From NCBI GenBank assembly GCA_948665105.1, contig CAPNGW010000160.1, forward strand, positions 1-5,999: a stretch of 5,999 nucleotides of DNA. The letters are read 5' to 3'. The DNA comes from an uncultured Lachnospiraceae bacterium (GTDB lineage Bacteria > Bacillota > Clostridia > Lachnospirales > Lachnospiraceae). The first letter of the stretch is position 1, and each line of letters opens with the position of its first letter. Below, one piece after another: positions 5,175 to 5,999 of this stretch. The notes beneath the pieces are model-generated. The model had not been told where the DNA came from, did not search any database, and saw nothing but the letters and a program-made list of their open reading frames with translations. A program made the position numbers and the translations under genes.

Positions 5175-5687
5175 ATGGCAAAAGTAGGAATCGTAATGGG
5201 CAGTGACTCAGATATGCCAATTATGGCGAAGGCGGCGGATATATTGGAGGAGCTTGGAATTGACTATGAGATGACCATCATCTCCGCCCACCGGGAGCCG
5301 GATATATTCTTTGAATACGCCAAATCCGCGAAGGAGAAGGGCTTTAAGGTCATTATCGCAGGAGCCGGGATGGCTGCCCATCTGCCGGGCATGTGCGCCG
5401 CAATCTTTCCTATGCCCGTGATAGGCATTCCCATGCATACCACCTCCCTTGGGGGGAGGGATTCCCTGTATTCTATCGTACAGATGCCCTCTGGTATCCC
5501 GGTGGCTACTGTGGCCATCAACGGCGGTGCCAATGCAGGACTTCTGGCGGCCAGGATTCTTGCCACCTCGGATGCAGAACTTTTGAAAAAGTTAAAAGAA
5601 TATTCAACAAATCTGAAAGAGCAGGTACAGGCCAAGGACGCCAAATTGCAGAAAACAGGATATAAAGAGTACATGAAGAATAAATAA
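5175..5687 (+). CDS. purE: N5-carboxyaminoimidazole ribonucleotide mutase (PurE)
   Basis: PurE of class I moves the carboxyl group of N5-CAIR to C4, giving CAIR in de novo purine synthesis. The 170-aa protein has the full set of signatures: GSDSD at 9-13 (phosphate binding), SAHR at 37-40 with the catalytic-type H39, [12 protein letters not shown] at 62-73, P-V-I-G-I-P at 81-86, and [16 protein letters not shown] at 100-115 followed by [10 protein letters not shown]. The SAHR is followed by E-P where many class I enzymes have T-P; I regard this as a clostridial variant. AAAGGAG at 5161-5167 is 7 nt before the ATG, so the start is firm. No purK (N5-CAIR synthetase) is adjacent in the window; purM follows 61 nt downstream. 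The C-terminal 30 residues are a lysine-rich helix. Confidence 0.97.
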   Translation: MAKVGIVMGSDSDMPIMAKAADILEELGIDYEMTIISAHREPDIFFEYAKSAKEKGFKVIIAGAGMAAHLPGMCAAIFPMPVIGIPMHTTSLGGRDSLYSIVQMPSGIPVATVAINGGANAGLLAARILATSDAELLKKLKEYSTNLKEQVQAKDAKLQKTGYKEYMKNK

Positions 5688-5748
5688 GACTTCCAAAACA
5701 GCAAGGCTGCCAAAGGGACGGAAGAGAACAGATTTGGAGGAAATCATA

Positions 5749-5999
5749 ATGGATTACAAGAACGCCGGGGTGGACATTGAAGCCGGATACCAATCAGTGG
5801 AATTGATGAAGAAATACGTGCTTGAGACCATGCGTCCGGAGGTGCTCACCAACCTGGGGGGATTTTCCGGGGCATTTTCCATGAAGAATTTTAAGGATTT
5901 GGAGCATCCGGTGCTTCTTTCCGGCACCGATGGCTGCGGCACCAAGGTGAAGCTGGCCTTCGTCATGGACAAGCATGACACCATCGGCATTGACGCGGT
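5749..5999 (+). CDS. purM: Phosphoribosylformylglycinamidine cyclo-ligase, N-terminal part
   Basis: The first 83 codons of AIR synthetase, which closes the imidazole ring from FGAM using ATP; the gene runs off the right edge. The N-terminus has the PurM hallmarks: [13 protein letters not shown] at 1-13 (the Y-x-x-A-G-V-D-I-x-x-G motif), NLGGFSGAF at 35-43, and [16 protein letters not shown] at 56-71, where most homologues read S-x-D-G-V-G-T-K; a cysteine replaces the usual valine here. GGAGG at 5736-5740 lies 8 nt before the ATG. The 61-nt gap from purE holds no terminator, so the two are probably one operon. PurM makes AIR, two reactions before the PurE product, so the pairing is functionally natural. 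Confidence 0.96.
   Translation, partial: MDYKNAGVDIEAGYQSVELMKKYVLETMRPEVLTNLGGFSGAFSMKNFKDLEHPVLLSGTDGCGTKVKLAFVMDKHDTIGIDA

Overview
The window looks like chromosomal DNA of a low-to-mid GC Firmicute, most likely a gut Lachnospiraceae-type Clostridium. The reasons are strong AGGAGG-type ribosome binding sites, sigma-A promoters, a PyrD type 1B terminus next to PyrE, the style of the PurE and PyrE proteins, and a cluster of small membrane proteins after pyrE. This assignment is inference from protein style, not from a search.

Layout. All genes are on the + strand. Bases 1-173 hold the last 57 codons of pyrD. A well-formed extended -10 promoter (202-230) precedes pyrE (about 315/324-1013). 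pyrE is followed in a tight chain by a 50-aa membrane peptide (1010-1162, 4-nt overlap), a VanZ-family membrane protein (1174-1644, GTG start), a 109-aa multi-pass membrane protein (1628-1957, 17-nt overlap) and a 682-aa M29-like metallo-aminopeptidase (1984-4032). The chain closes at a 15-bp stem-loop terminator (4051-4084).

An AT-rich interlude of about 1.1 kb follows. It contains a consensus sigma-A promoter with repeats just downstream (4182-4241), an intact Phd/YefM-type antitoxin (4260-4520) and a YoeB/Txe-type toxin gene (4513-4776). The toxin gene is interrupted by an in-frame TAA at codon 51 and is two codons short in the same place, so it looks dead. Behind it is a non-coding stretch with a long near-perfect palindrome (4890-4938) and two smaller hairpins (4981-5027).

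The last part starts a purine operon: complete purE (5175-5687) and the first 83 codons of purM (5749 to the window edge).

How the genes work together. The left side makes UMP precursors (dihydroorotate to orotate to OMP) and appears co-transcribed with membrane proteins and a peptidase of no obvious pyrimidine role. The right side belongs to de novo IMP synthesis (PurM makes AIR, PurE handles carboxylated AIR). The toxin-antitoxin remnant sits between the two nucleotide operons. The most noteworthy observations are the decayed toxin beside an intact antitoxin, the palindromic element behind it, and the long N-terminal extension of the aminopeptidase. I did not find a convincing new defence or mobile system.
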